NCBI GenBank assembly: GCA_019637615.1
Contig: JAHBVJ010000023.1
Coordinates: 1 to 64,000, forward strand
Reading direction: 5' to 3'
Length of the DNA: 64,000 nt
Origin: Anaerolineae bacterium
GTDB taxonomy: Bacteria > Chloroflexota > Anaerolineae > Aggregatilineales > UBA2796
This document shows, piece after piece, positions 35,501-43,937 of the stretch. The notes beneath the pieces were generated by a model. The model saw nothing but the letters and a program-made list of their open reading frames with translations, did no database searches and was not told where the DNA came from. Each line of letters begins with the position of its first letter. Within the stretch, counting starts at the first letter, position 1. The translations under genes and the position numbers were made by a program.

Positions 35501-37128
35501 GGCGATGCCAGTTCAGTACGTAAAATTTTAGCCGTCGTTTCCCCAACGGCTTCCTCCGCGCTCCATCCATAAATCCGTGCGGCGGCCTTGTTCCAGCTCT
35601 GGATGTGAGTGCCCATATCCATCACGATCACGGCGTCACTCGTATTTTGCTGTAACGCCGCGTGGAAACGGAGTTCACGTTCCTGTGCTTTTCGTACGCT
35701 AATATCGCGGATGATGCACGTTAAGCCATCGCTGTTGACGACTCCCACGCTGAGTTCCACATCGAAAACGCTACCGTCGCGGCGCACTGCGCGGGCTTCA
35801 AAGCTGCTCCCTTGTTGGGTCGCGACGATCGTTGCGATTTGCTCCCTCACACTGTCCGCATCGACGGGATAAATCGCCGCTAACAGCGAGGTGCCTGTGC
35901 AACCGCTGGTGTCACATCCAAACAGTTTGTTGAAAGCTAGATTCGTTTGCTGAATGCTGAGATTGCTTCCAATTAGCAAAATACCGTCTTGGCTGTTGTT
36001 GAGAATCGCCTCGGCGCGTTCTTTGGCGCGTTGGAATTCACTGGTGCGTTCATCCACCCGCTTCTCAAGCTCTGCTGCGTAGGTATTCAACCTCTCATAA
36101 AGCTGCATATTCTCAATCGCCGCTGCTGCTCGCTCACTGAACGCGGTCAGGATACGTTGATCACGTGGGCTGAATGCATCGACCTTATCATGTTGCAGAT
36201 CGAGCGCTCCGATGATTCCTTGTGACGTTTTTAGCGGGATAACCAGTTCGCTCCGTGTGCGTGCATCACCAGTGAGATAATCGGGCGTGAGCGCGACATC
36301 GGACGCATATACCAGCGTTCCGGTACGAATTGCCAGTGGTACTAAGCCTGTCCCGTCAATCGTGAGTAAGCGCTCGGTTTGCATGTGATACGCTCCGGCA
36401 CGTCCCAAACGGCGAAGCACTTTCTGATTGCGGTCGAACAGCACCAAACCACAATCCATGTAGGCAAACCAATGGACGACTGCTTCCATGATTTGCTGCG
36501 CGAGGTCAATCAAAGTATTGGCTGAAAATAAAGTACCGGTTGCCTCGTAGAGTGCCTGCAACTCGTCTTGTGCTTCCTTGCGCGCCGTGATTACCTCGGA
36601 GAAGATGATGATCCCCCCGATCTCGCCACTGACCTTTTTCCACGGACGGATTTCCCATCGAACCCAATCCACCGAACCATCCGCACGCGGGAACGCATCG
36701 GCTTCGTTGCTTTCTACGGCACCCTGTAAACAACGTTCATGTATTTCGCGCCATCGGTCAGGAATATCGGGGAATAGCGCGTAGTGAGAACGCCCGATCA
36801 CGTCGGATTCGAGCAATCGATAATCATCCAACCAGCGCTGACTGACCTGTATATAACGCATATTCGCATCCAGCATGGCAATCGCTGCTGGTGCATGTTC
36901 CACAAACAGCCTTAACCGTTGAATATTGGCTTCAACCTCATGCTGACCTTGGTCGTCTTGGGCTGCCTCGGATGAGTCGCTCACAAGCTCCTTAGCTAAC
37001 GCCTGTCTACTCGGCAACGCTTCTCCACCTAACTGGGCTTCTAGAGCAGCCACGCGGGTTTGAGCTTTTGAAAGTTTTTGACGGGCTTTTTCCAGTTTGG
37101 CGATTAGAGCTTGCCGATTTCCTGACAT
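32521..37128 (-). CDS. Giant cytosolic PAS/GAF sensor histidine kinase
   Basis: 1535 residues with no membrane helix. An N-terminal coiled coil (residues 1-40) is followed by PAS, GAF, four PAS, GAF and two PAS domains (seven PAS and two GAF in my reading). The kinase core follows: HisKA with MASHEFRTPLATIL, N box NLISNAIKYS, G1 RDEGIGIPQED and G2 GTGLGLAI. There is no receiver domain and no adjacent response regulator, so it is an orphan kinase. ATG of MSGNRQ is preceded by GGAAAGTGGAT; 16 extra codons upstream are possible. Likely integrates redox, light or small-molecule inputs. Confidence 0.9.
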   Translation of the reverse strand: MSGNRQALIAKLEKARQKLSKAQTRVAALEAQLGGEALPSRQALAKELVSDSSEAAQDDQGQHEVEANIQRLRLFVEHAPAAIAMLDANMRYIQVSQRWLDDYRLLESDVIGRSHYALFPDIPDRWREIHERCLQGAVESNEADAFPRADGSVDWVRWEIRPWKKVSGEIGGIIIFSEVITARKEAQDELQALYEATGTLFSANTLIDLAQQIMEAVVHWFAYMDCGLVLFDRNQKVLRRLGRAGAYHMQTERLLTIDGTGLVPLAIRTGTLVYASDVALTPDYLTGDARTRSELVIPLKTSQGIIGALDLQHDKVDAFSPRDQRILTAFSERAAAAIENMQLYERLNTYAAELEKRVDERTSEFQRAKERAEAILNNSQDGILLIGSNLSIQQTNLAFNKLFGCDTSGCTGTSLLAAIYPVDADSVREQIATIVATQQGSSFEARAVRRDGSVFDVELSVGVVNSDGLTCIIRDISVRKAQERELRFHAALQQNTSDAVIVMDMGTHIQSWNKAAARIYGWSAEEAVGETTAKILRTELASPDERQRNMQRLLSQGWWQGEVRQQHKDGSILIVLSSATLIRDDKGIPFGIAAVNRDITARKQVEEDLQRSAAEIHDLYNKAPCGYHSIDANAYVAQINDTELHWLGYEREEVVGKLKIRDILTPDSFAIMEKAFAAFTERGWISDMKLDFLRKDGSVMPILFNSIAIYDEAGTYLHSRSSSFDRTQLKQAETALIESETRYRLLAENVIDVIAKINLNGIRTYITPSCYPLLGYTPDELIGNIRTDIVHPDDLHIGASAIRSAIEDGKSGFTFTQRVVHKAGHSIWVEITSSVIRNPETGEIIEFIGVMRDVTERKRTEDALTSKMETEHEFQTYLKALQDITIQLTQIDDLELFYKSTVELGREWLGFERLALFLYDPQDGSAQGTFGTDEHGKTSVEGHIRFTPSSHGCMMRAIRREERFYYDEQVPLNANNQPVGIGWNAAAIVWNGTQCLGWLVADNLLSQKPASKPLLDILALYALTIGTQLAQKQAQSALRDSEARFRQIAENFDQALFMRSVDNQELLYFNPAYEKMLGMDRDRAYQNPFAFTELVHPDDLDYVRHQMASRRSVEECLADFEYRVIPPDQQIHWVRTRTFPIKDDSGKIIRRVGIVEDVTERKRADDIIRDSEARYRLLVETMQGGLITLDVDGRMTYVNNRFCEMLGYYRDDLIGTQADDYVVNDDLNTLAIHVQRRRQLESSIYELRLRHKDGHPISVLVSGAPLIDRSGTYVGSFSVITDIGVQKRAETTLRQALAKEKELNELKTRFVSMASHEFRTPLATILTLTETLSFYRQKMTDAKIDDRLDKIKQQVDYLKDIMEDVLMLARMQSRRAEFNPTLLDLDELCSSVVEEYESRADVKHRLHYSCDGEVQDVSLDPKLMRQIVSNLISNAIKYSADESTIGITLEFTATALVLKVRDEGIGIPQEDLSYLFEPFHRATNVGTISGTGLGLAITKESVERHGGTISVESQIGAGTTFTVHLPVSDKDGRSQ

Positions 37129-37504
37129 ATCCACTTTCCGCATCGAATTGAGTCTTAGGGCGCAGCGTAGCAACAACTGTCCTCATCGTAGCATAATACA
37201 GAATCTATAACTTTGGTAAAACAATGGTATATCTCAGGATAGAATATAGCTTAATCGTCCTAAAATATACGTCAATATACGTCAATTTTTTACATGTTAT
37301 GGTTTTGGCTAGAAGACTCTACAAAAAGATCGGAGATGCTTTTGACGCAGGTTGAACGTTAATTTGGACTGTTTAGGCGGCGTGGATGGCGTGGCTTGTG
37401 ATATGCCCTCCGCCACATGCCTCTCTTAGATGGGGTAGAAAGGTTGTAGCTTGGTACTTGAACGTCAGGTGTATTTTTCGAACAAAATTTTAACAATACT
37501 CCCC

Positions 37505-37533
37505 TTGACTCATTTTAAAAACTCGTGTATTCT
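37505..37533 (+). promoter_or_regulatory. Sigma70 promoter ahead of a hairpin region
   Basis: TTGACT (37505-37510), 17 bases, TATTCT (37528-37533), with TG immediately before the -10. Predicted start near 37540. The nearest plus-strand gene is 6 kb away, so the product would be an RNA. Confidence 0.55.
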
Positions 37534-37542
37534 ACTCTGTAC

Positions 37543-37587
37543 GAACAAACAGCGATGACCTCGATAGTCATCTCGACCTGTTCGTTC
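37543..37587 (+). ncRNA. Candidate hairpin RNA of unknown family
   Basis: Starting 3 bases after the predicted transcription start, GAACAAACAG (37543-37552) pairs with CTGTTCGTTC (37578-37587), nine of ten positions. Inside lies GATGAC (37554-37559) with GTCATC (37567-37572). The remaining transcript to about 37700 has no coding frame I can support. It could be an sRNA, or the leader of a lost gene. Confidence 0.35.
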
Positions 37588-37702
37588 AACTACCTACGGC
37601 ACTTATTCCTTCTTCTCGCAACTACATCTAAGGTAAAGACTCGACTATCGCCATCAGGGTATCACAGTCATCAGATCATGGGGTGGTGTATTGCCGACAC
37701 CA

Positions 37703-37731
37703 ACTAAGCACGAAGGATTAAGCACTCATCA
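37703..37731. repeat. Dispersed GCAC repeat
   Basis: AACTAAGCACGAAGGATTAA followed by GCACTCATCAC. It is nearly identical to the copy at 17299. Confidence 0.5.
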
Positions 37732-37757
37732 CTGTCTCTATCGCCCAGTCTCTATCG

Positions 37758-37875
37758 CCCTGTTCCTAGCCCTGTTAAGCCCTGATCTAGCCCTGTTTTT
37801 CTCGGCTCAGGATGGTTCATTGAGCAAGGATTTTTCATCGGCCTGTTTTTCCCTGATAAAACAGGGTTAACAGGG
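37758..37875. repeat. Iterated CCCTGTT words
   Basis: CCCTGTT at 37758, 37770 and 37791, CCTGTT at 37842 and the reverse complement AACAGGG at 37860 and 37869. Broken copies CCCTGAT occur at 37780 and 37851. The two inverted blocks could fold together. Similar word clusters are at 48031-48176. This part of the 1062-base gene-free stretch (37129-38190) has no coding evidence. Confidence 0.5.
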
Positions 37876-38022
37876 TTCCCATAGCAGTCAACCCATCAGA
37901 GGAACACCACGTCATGTTCGCGTGTCAACTACGCCATCCATTTCCACCCCATTATCTCCTGCAAGAGGAACGTCTGACTCTACTTAACGCACAGCACGCA
38001 GCACTTGGCACTTCCGTCCCGA

Positions 38023-38134
38023 TGATCCCATCCTCACCAGCCAACGGGATCACGCTAGGGATCATGTCGTGCAGGAACGCCGCTGTGCTGCCTACGGGAA
38101 ATGACGGGATCGGAACGCATACGCCTGATCCCGT
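38023..38134. repeat. GATC-armed stem-loops (two)
   Basis: TGATCCC (38023-38029) pairs with GGGATCA (38046-38052), and an extra GGGATCAT begins at 38058. A second perfect stem, ACGGGATC (38104-38111) with GATCCCGT (38127-38134), has reversed arm order. Between them and just before lies a degenerate GCAC repeat (37986-38010). All are downstream of the FhuF gene, in its transcription direction. Confidence 0.5.
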
Positions 38135-38190
38135 TGCAGCTGCTGTGGCGCTGACCAGCAGGTGGGGGTGCGGTCAACAGGAGTACCGTG

Positions 38191-39033
38191 CTAGTCGTGG
38201 TGATGCTGCTCTAGATGCTCCCGCATCCGTCGTTCGCGTTCCTCTGGCTTTTGCAGCGGGCACGTTGCGCAGTAGCCGTACCCCGGTGCTTTGTAATACT
38301 GGCAGCACGCGCCCCGCGTCAGGAACTGTTCACGATGCCCTGCGTGCTCGAACGTCATCACGTCCGTCTTGCCGTTCAGGTGCGATCCCGGCACATGGAT
38401 CAGCGCGTCAAGTTCGCTTCGGCACCGCTCTGGCTGTCCGAGCACTTGGCACGCATAGATCAGGTTGCCTGCCAACCGATCTGCCACCAAGCCCCACAAG
38501 CCGCGTTTGCCCATGCCTGTCTTCAACTTCAGCGCACCGATCACGTCCGCCAGATGCGCCTCGGTCTGCAACCGCATCTCGTCGCGCAACGCGTCCATAT
38601 TCTCGACCACAGTCACATGGGGTTGTCCGGCTTCGGGGTCATCGGGCAGTGCGTAGAACCGCCCCTCAAGGAAGGCCAGTTGATCATGCCAAACGTTGTC
38701 GTCAAAGTGCATCCGCAGGTTGTCAGGGCTGAGGTCGGGGACGCGCCGCGCCGTGAAATAGCACCCGATGCTCGCCGCCGTCATCTGCCAGCTATACGAC
38801 GAGATGAACGCCGTCGCCCCGAACTGCCGATCATCGCAGCCGATCTTTGTCCGAATGCGCTCCAACAGCGTTGCGAGGTGCGGCGAGTCGCTGCGAGCAA
38901 GGTCGCTGTGAGAGTACCATCCGTCGCCCGTCGGTTGCCCTATTTGCAGGTTAATGTACGAACTGAGCGCTTTCAAACGCTCGAAAGTATCCGCCAAGGT
39001 CAAGGTCTGTACGCTCATGCTCATGTTATCCAT
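38191..39033 (-). CDS. FhuF-like ferric-siderophore reductase (2Fe-2S)
   Basis: 280 residues. The last 40 residues have the FhuF cluster-binding motif: CC followed by CATC (GACCQYYKAPGYGYCATCPL), binding a 2Fe-2S cluster through four Cys. The N-terminal part fits the IucA/FhuF-like reductase fold (residues about 70-230). It would release iron from the imported ferric-siderophore. The ATG lies in the last codons of the ATPase gene (ATGGATAA, overlap 8 bases), so it is translated from the importer operon and is its last gene. Confidence 0.82.
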   Translation of the reverse strand: MDNMSMSVQTLTLADTFERLKALSSYINLQIGQPTGDGWYSHSDLARSDSPHLATLLERIRTKIGCDDRQFGATAFISSYSWQMTAASIGCYFTARRVPDLSPDNLRMHFDDNVWHDQLAFLEGRFYALPDDPEAGQPHVTVVENMDALRDEMRLQTEAHLADVIGALKLKTGMGKRGLWGLVADRLAGNLIYACQVLGQPERCRSELDALIHVPGSHLNGKTDVMTFEHAGHREQFLTRGACCQYYKAPGYGYCATCPLQKPEERERRMREHLEQHHHD

Positions 39034-39892
39034 AGCTCTGAAATTCGGTCGGGGTGAGTTCGGCGGGTTGGGTAAGCGGCGTGGGCGCTGTATGCAGGTG
39101 ATGCGTGCGTTTGGTGCGTCCGATAGGCACCACCAGCGGCGTCCCGGTCACCGGATCGGGGATGATGGTGCAGTTGACGCCGAATACGTCTCTCACCATC
39201 TGCTCGGTGACGACCTTGCTCGGCGTACCCTGCGCCACGATGCTGCCTTTCACCATCGCGATCAGATGATCGGCATAGTGGCAGGCGTGGTTCAGGTCGT
39301 GCAGCACCATCACAATCGTCTTGCCGCGTTCTTGGTTCAATTCGGTCAGCAAATCCAGCACATCCAGTTGGTAGGCCAGATCGAGGAAGGTAGTCGGCTC
39401 GTCCAGCAGCAGCAAATCGCTGTCTTGCGCCAACGCCATCGCGATCCAAGCCCGCTGACGCTGCCCGCCCGAAAGCGTATCCACGGGACGATCCGCGAAT
39501 TCGGTCATGCTGGTGATTTGCAGCGCCTCGTTAGTGACTTGCTCGTCATACGCCGACCACTGCTGCAACCAGCTCTGATGCGGGTAACGTCCCTGTGCCA
39601 CCAATTCGTGGACGGTCAAGCCTTCCGGCGCGACGGGGTTCTGTGGCAAGATGCCCAACCGTTTGGCGAGTTCCTTGGTTGGTAGTTTCCAGATGTCTTG
39701 ACTGTCGAGCATGACGCTGCCCGTGCGTGGCTTAAGTAAGCGTGAGATGCCGCGCAGCAAGGTCGATTTTCCGCAGCCGTTCGGCCCCACCAGCGCCGTG
39801 ATCGAGCCGTTCGCGATAGTTAGGCTCAAGCCATTGATGATCGTAGCGTTCTCATAGGCCAGTGTAAGGTTATCCGCGTTGAGTGTACTCAT
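39026..39892 (-). CDS. Ferric-siderophore ABC transporter ATPase (FecE/FepC-type)
   Basis: About 288 residues. Walker A GPNGCGKSTLLRG, Q-loop GILPQNPV, signature LSGGQRQRAWIAMAL, Walker B LLLLDEPTTFLD and the H-loop in VLHDLNHACHYADH, all typical of the iron-siderophore class. The chosen start is MSTLNADNL, with AGGA 5 bases upstream; an ATG two codons earlier overlaps that site. It lies 7 bases after the second permease gene. Confidence 0.93.
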   Translation of the reverse strand: MSTLNADNLTLAYENATIINGLSLTIANGSITALVGPNGCGKSTLLRGISRLLKPRTGSVMLDSQDIWKLPTKELAKRLGILPQNPVAPEGLTVHELVAQGRYPHQSWLQQWSAYDEQVTNEALQITSMTEFADRPVDTLSGGQRQRAWIAMALAQDSDLLLLDEPTTFLDLAYQLDVLDLLTELNQERGKTIVMVLHDLNHACHYADHLIAMVKGSIVAQGTPSKVVTEQMVRDVFGVNCTIIPDPVTGTPLVVPIGRTKRTHHLHTAPTPLTQPAELTPTEFQSYG

Positions 39893-39899
39893 GATCATC

Positions 39900-40970
39900 C
39901 TAATGATTGCGGTTACGGTAAAACAAAAACAGGAAATAGGGTGCCCCGATCAATGCCGTGACGATCCCGACGGGCAGTTCCGATGGGACGATCACCGCCC
40001 GCCCGATCAAGTCCGCCAGCACCAGCAGCGCGCCGCCGAACATCGCGCTGACGGGGATCAAGCCTTCGTGTGCGGGGCCGACCAGACGCCGCGTGACGTG
40101 CGGCGCGACCAAGCCTACGAAGCCGATAGTCCCTGCCACCGCCACCGATGCCGCCGCCAACCCGACGCCGATCACCAGCAGCACGCCGCGATTCACTTCA
40201 AGGCGCATTCCCAACCCTTTGGCGGTGTCGTCGCCCAACGCAAGCGTATTCAGTTGCCATGCGGAGAGGATCGCCAATGGCAGCAGGACGAGCAGCCAAC
40301 CGCCCATCACCTGAACGTGTTCCCAGTTGCGCCCGTAGACGCTGCCCGTCAGCCACACGTAGGCTTGCTGGACATCATTGATATTGCCAAACACCAGCAT
40401 GACGGTGGTGAACGCGCCGAGCAGCGATGCCAGCGCCACCCCGATCAAGATCAGGCGCATAGGGGAGGTGCTTCCGTGCTTCCATGCAAGGGCGTAGATC
40501 GCCAGCGCAGTCAGCAGCGCCCCCGCGAAGGCTGCCCACGGCAGCAGCGTAAGCGGGGCGGTTTTCAACACTACGATGAACAGCACCGCCACGAAGCCCG
40601 CGCCCGCGCTCACGCCGATGATGCCCGGATCAGCCAACGGATTCCGCGTCAGCCCTTGCATGATTGTGCCCGAAGTTGCCAGCGCTGCACCCACCATGAA
40701 GGCCAGCACGATGCGCGGCAGCCGGAACGTCATCACGACGAGGCGGAAATTGGCATAATCGGGATGATCGGTGTTGGTGTTCAGCAGCGTGCGGACGACA
40801 TCCAGCGGCGGGATGTTGTATTCCCCGTAGCTGATGCTGAATACCAGCGTGATTAGCGTGAAAGCCACAATCGCCAGCATGATCTTGGGCGCACGTCTAT
40901 CGATCCGGTACGAGAAGTTGCGCCAGCGGAACGTGTACCATGCGGGGGTGAGTGCCGTTTTCGTGAGCAT
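39900..40970 (-). CDS. FecCD-family ABC permease (second)
   Basis: 356 residues from MLTKTALTPAW; the longer open frame upstream overlaps the first permease in another frame and is not coding. About nine membrane helices. FecCD signatures are FRLPRIVLAFMVGAALATSG, MQGLTRNPLADPGIIG and VGLVAPHVTRRLVG (coupling helix region). The ATG overlaps the stop of the first permease gene (TGATG), so the two permeases are translationally coupled and should form a heterodimer. Confidence 0.92.
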   Translation of the reverse strand: MLTKTALTPAWYTFRWRNFSYRIDRRAPKIMLAIVAFTLITLVFSISYGEYNIPPLDVVRTLLNTNTDHPDYANFRLVVMTFRLPRIVLAFMVGAALATSGTIMQGLTRNPLADPGIIGVSAGAGFVAVLFIVVLKTAPLTLLPWAAFAGALLTALAIYALAWKHGSTSPMRLILIGVALASLLGAFTTVMLVFGNINDVQQAYVWLTGSVYGRNWEHVQVMGGWLLVLLPLAILSAWQLNTLALGDDTAKGLGMRLEVNRGVLLVIGVGLAAASVAVAGTIGFVGLVAPHVTRRLVGPAHEGLIPVSAMFGGALLVLADLIGRAVIVPSELPVGIVTALIGAPYFLFLFYRNRNH

Positions 40971-42013
40971 CAGCGTTTCACCTTCCAGCGTGCCAACCAG
41001 ATGAAGAACGGTGCGCCGATCAGCGCCATGATCACGCCGACGGGCAGTTCTTGCGGGCGTACCAGCACGCGTGCGCCAATATCCGCCAGCGTGACCATGA
41101 TCGCGCCAACCACTGCCGAATAGGGGATCACCCAGCGGTAATCGGAGCCGACCACGAAACGCACGATATGCGGGACGACCAGCCCGACGAACCCGATCGG
41201 GCCAGCGAGCGCGACCGCGCCGCCCGCCAGCAGCACGACAAGGATCGCGGCGACGGCCTTGACCCACAGCGTATTTTGTCCGAGTCCCTGCGCCACATCC
41301 TCGCCAAGGCTGATCGTGGTGATCTGGCGGCTGATCAGCATCGCGCCGACCAAGCCAACCAGCATATATGGTGCGGTTTGCACCAGCAGCGGCATCTCGC
41401 GCCCTGCCAGCGACCCCGCCAGCCAGAACCGGATTCGCTCCAATGCAGATTGGTTCATGATCAAGATTGTCGTAGTAAACGAGGAGATGAAGGCCGTGAC
41501 GATCACGCCTGCGAGGGTCAGCTTGAGTGGTGTCGCGCCGCCGCGTCCCATCGAGCCGAGCGCATACACCAGCCCCGCCGTGATCCCGCCGCCGATGAAC
41601 GCAAACACCGCGTAGGCAGAGAGCGACAAACTGCTGATGAACGCCAGCGCCAGTACCACCGCGAAGGACGCGCCGCTTTCGATGCCCAGAATGCCAGAGT
41701 CCGCCAGCGGGTTACGCGTCAAGCCTTGCATGATCGCGCCTGCCACCGCCAGTGCCGCGCCGACGATCATGCCGGACAACACGCGCGGGAGGCGCACCAT
41801 CTGAATGATCAGATGTTGAAAGTTCGAGTCGTCTGGATGAAATAAGGCGTCCGCCACCGTCTGCGGCGAGATGTCCGCCGCGCCTAGCGTGATGCTCCAC
41901 ACGGCGCACAGCGCGGCGAGTAGCACGCCGACCAGCAAGCATGGCAGTAACCAGCGCCGGCTACCGATCACGCGGTTAGAAATGGACGGTACTGAATTCG
42001 CTTGAGCAGTCAT
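40970..42013 (-). CDS. FecCD-family ABC permease (first)
   Basis: 347 residues with a similar set of helices and motifs: VRLPRVLSGMIVGAALAVAG, MQGLTRNPLADSGILG and VGLVVPHIVRFVVG. It starts at MTAQANS, 24 bases after the substrate-binding protein gene, and its TGA overlaps the next ATG. Forms the membrane channel with the second permease. Confidence 0.92.
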   Translation of the reverse strand: MTAQANSVPSISNRVIGSRRWLLPCLLVGVLLAALCAVWSITLGAADISPQTVADALFHPDDSNFQHLIIQMVRLPRVLSGMIVGAALAVAGAIMQGLTRNPLADSGILGIESGASFAVVLALAFISSLSLSAYAVFAFIGGGITAGLVYALGSMGRGGATPLKLTLAGVIVTAFISSFTTTILIMNQSALERIRFWLAGSLAGREMPLLVQTAPYMLVGLVGAMLISRQITTISLGEDVAQGLGQNTLWVKAVAAILVVLLAGGAVALAGPIGFVGLVVPHIVRFVVGSDYRWVIPYSAVVGAIMVTLADIGARVLVRPQELPVGVIMALIGAPFFIWLARWKVKR

Positions 42014-42037
42014 AACCCCGTCAGCCTGACTCTACGC

Positions 42038-43045
42038 TTAGTTAGTGACAGCGGGCGTGGCATCCGTGGCGGGCGCTTCGATGTTCATCGCGTGCAGCAC
42101 GGTATCTACCAGCGCTTCAGCCGAGCGTGGGCCGCCAAACAACCATACATCGCCTCCCATCCAATAGGCACGTTGCGCCTTGACGAAGGCAAGGTTGCTC
42201 CACAAGGGCGACTTGGCAAAAAAGTCATTATCGTTGGTCTGGGCAACATAGAAAAAGTTGAATTCTGTCTCGCTCAACGGCGCAAAGCCTTCGATGCCGA
42301 GTTCGCTGAAGCCATATTGCTGAGGGGCATCCTTCCACGCGTTCTTCAGCCCGATCTGCTCCAATATCTGGACAGCCATCGCGTTATCGGTGAACAGCCG
42401 GAAGGTTGCCACGTTGTCATACGTCCAACCTTGCGAGAGGATGAAGGGTTCGGCGGCATGTCCGGCGGCGGTGAGGGCGTCCTGCGCGTCTGCAAAATAG
42501 GCGTCCATGTCGGCTAAGACTTGCTTGCCCTCGTCTTCACGACCGAGCGCCGTCGCGAGGGTGGTGAAGGTTGTCTTCATCTCTTCGAAGTGCGAGGAGC
42601 CATCGACGGGATACGGATTGAACACCAGCGTCGGCGCGATTTTGCTCAGTTCATCGTAATTCTGAGCGACTCGGAACTGTACGGCGATAATCAGATCGGG
42701 TTGAAGTTTGGTGATGAGTTCAAGGTTGGGTTCGCTGCGCTCGCCTACATCTTGCACGTTGGCGGTATCCAGCGTGATCGGTATCTTCACCCAATCGTGA
42801 TAGCCCTCGATGTCGGCAATACCAACGGGTTGCAGACCAAGCGCCAAGACATCTTCGACATATGTCCACTCCAACGCGATGACGCGCTTCGGCTGTTCAA
42901 CGACGCATGTCACGCCCATCACATGCGTGATCAAGCGGAATCCGGCCTCGCACTTGGTTTCTTGTGCCTGAACCGACTGCGAGGCGGTTGCGATAGCCGC
43001 CAACGCGGTTATGAGCAGCACGAAGGTGAATTTGCGAATGAACAT
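42038..43045 (-). CDS. Iron-siderophore substrate-binding protein (FecB/FepB-like)
   Basis: 335 residues from MFIRKFTFVLL, with TGAGGAGATCA just ahead; ATGs up to nine codons upstream are weaker. Signal peptide, cleavage near SVQAQE; no lipobox Cys is in place, so it may be free or use another anchor. The mature part has the class III binding protein look: RVIALEWTYVEDVLALGLQPVGI, QPDLIIAVQFR, EQIGLKNAW and a long central helix. First gene of the importer operon. Confidence 0.9.
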   Translation of the reverse strand: MFIRKFTFVLLITALAAIATASQSVQAQETKCEAGFRLITHVMGVTCVVEQPKRVIALEWTYVEDVLALGLQPVGIADIEGYHDWVKIPITLDTANVQDVGERSEPNLELITKLQPDLIIAVQFRVAQNYDELSKIAPTLVFNPYPVDGSSHFEEMKTTFTTLATALGREDEGKQVLADMDAYFADAQDALTAAGHAAEPFILSQGWTYDNVATFRLFTDNAMAVQILEQIGLKNAWKDAPQQYGFSELGIEGFAPLSETEFNFFYVAQTNDNDFFAKSPLWSNLAFVKAQRAYWMGGDVWLFGGPRSAEALVDTVLHAMNIEAPATDATPAVTN

Positions 43046-43514
43046 TGATCTCCTCATGAAATGCATATGCAAATAAGTGGGCGAATGATACGTGCTTACC
43101 TCCGCAAAAATCTACCGGGCGACTTAAACAATAAATTTTGTAAGAGGACATCATAAAAAAGACCACGATCATGTTTATTCTTGGTCGCTTGAAAATCTAT
43201 AGAAATCTGTACTTCGTCATATTTGAGCTGGAGTTAACCACATAGTTAATGACAGTTAATTTTAATCTTCCGTAACTTTTAATCAGTGGCGTATTGTGCG
43301 GTGCAGAGTGCCGGATGTGAAAAGATTGAACAAAATTGCTCTCATTGTGACGCGTTTGTAATGAGATGTCCGTCTAGAGACGTTGTACGATATAAATATT
43401 AAGATTTAGTTGTCTATAGCGATAGTTGTTGTTTCAACTATCAATTAAAATAGTAAATTTATTGTTACTTAGTGTGTGGTGAGTATCACCCGATTTTTAG
43501 GTAGGAGTCCCTCC
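43046..43514. other. AT-rich intergenic region ahead of the iron importer and YjzC-like gene
   Basis: 469 bases. It contains a palindrome TGCATATGCA at 43062-43071 in the leader of the binding-protein gene and an 8-bp inverted repeat GATAGTTG/CAACTATC at 43421-43442 upstream of the small gene. Iron-responsive control of the importer is expected, but no Fur or DtxR consensus is clear to me. Confidence 0.4.
43421..43442. promoter_or_regulatory. 8-bp inverted repeat upstream of the YjzC-like gene
   Basis: GATAGTTG (43421-43428) and CAACTATC (43435-43442), 6-base spacer, 73 bases before the ATG of the small gene. A further TAGTTG word lies just upstream (43408). Possible operator. Confidence 0.35.
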
Positions 43515-43757
43515 ATGAACACCCAAACCACTGTTATTTTCCAGAGCGGGCAAAGCGTCCCCACCACCGGCATGTATGAGATTGTTGGCACCAACCGCAA
43601 AACTAAGACGGGTGAATTCACACTGCGTTTACTGACCTGCGGGGAGATGTTCCCGTTCCTCGAAGGACGCAGTGTGGCATGGCACGAGTTGGACAGCGAG
43701 GCAGCACACGTGTTAGCACCCACCATGGCTGACATTCATGCACCAAACCAGAACTAG
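43515..43757 (+). CDS. YjzC-like small protein
   Basis: 80 residues starting at MNTQTTVIFQ, with TAGGAG 7 bases upstream. The pattern F-x2-GQ-x2-P-x2-G-x-Y near the N-terminus and L-x2-G-x-x-FP-x9-W later resembles the YjzC family of small (about 60-residue) proteins of unknown function. The Gly and aromatic residues suggest a compact beta fold. It stands alone between the iron importer and the aromatic genes, with a leader of at least 60 bases. Confidence 0.55.
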   Translation: MNTQTTVIFQSGQSVPTTGMYEIVGTNRKTKTGEFTLRLLTCGEMFPFLEGRSVAWHELDSEAAHVLAPTMADIHAPNQN

Positions 43758-43937
43758 CTGATCGGTCGCGGTGCTGGCGCTGTGACTGCTAACCCATTGT
43801 CGATAACCAGATAGAGAGTAGAGATACGAGCCGCCGAAGGGGGTAGCCTTCTGGCGGCTACTTCATGCTGTTTCCACCGTCGCCTTGTGCGGGTGAACAC
43901 TGGACAGTCCACGGCGGGCTGGCTACACTCGTACTCT

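Noticed and set aside
37914..38732. 272-residue plus-strand frame
   Set aside because: Starts in repeat DNA and runs antisense into the FhuF-like gene; Ser/Arg/Pro-rich and unrecognisable.
40971..41267. N-terminal extension of the second permease
   Set aside because: Arg/Gly-rich translation lying in another frame of the first permease; the TGATG overlap gives the true start.
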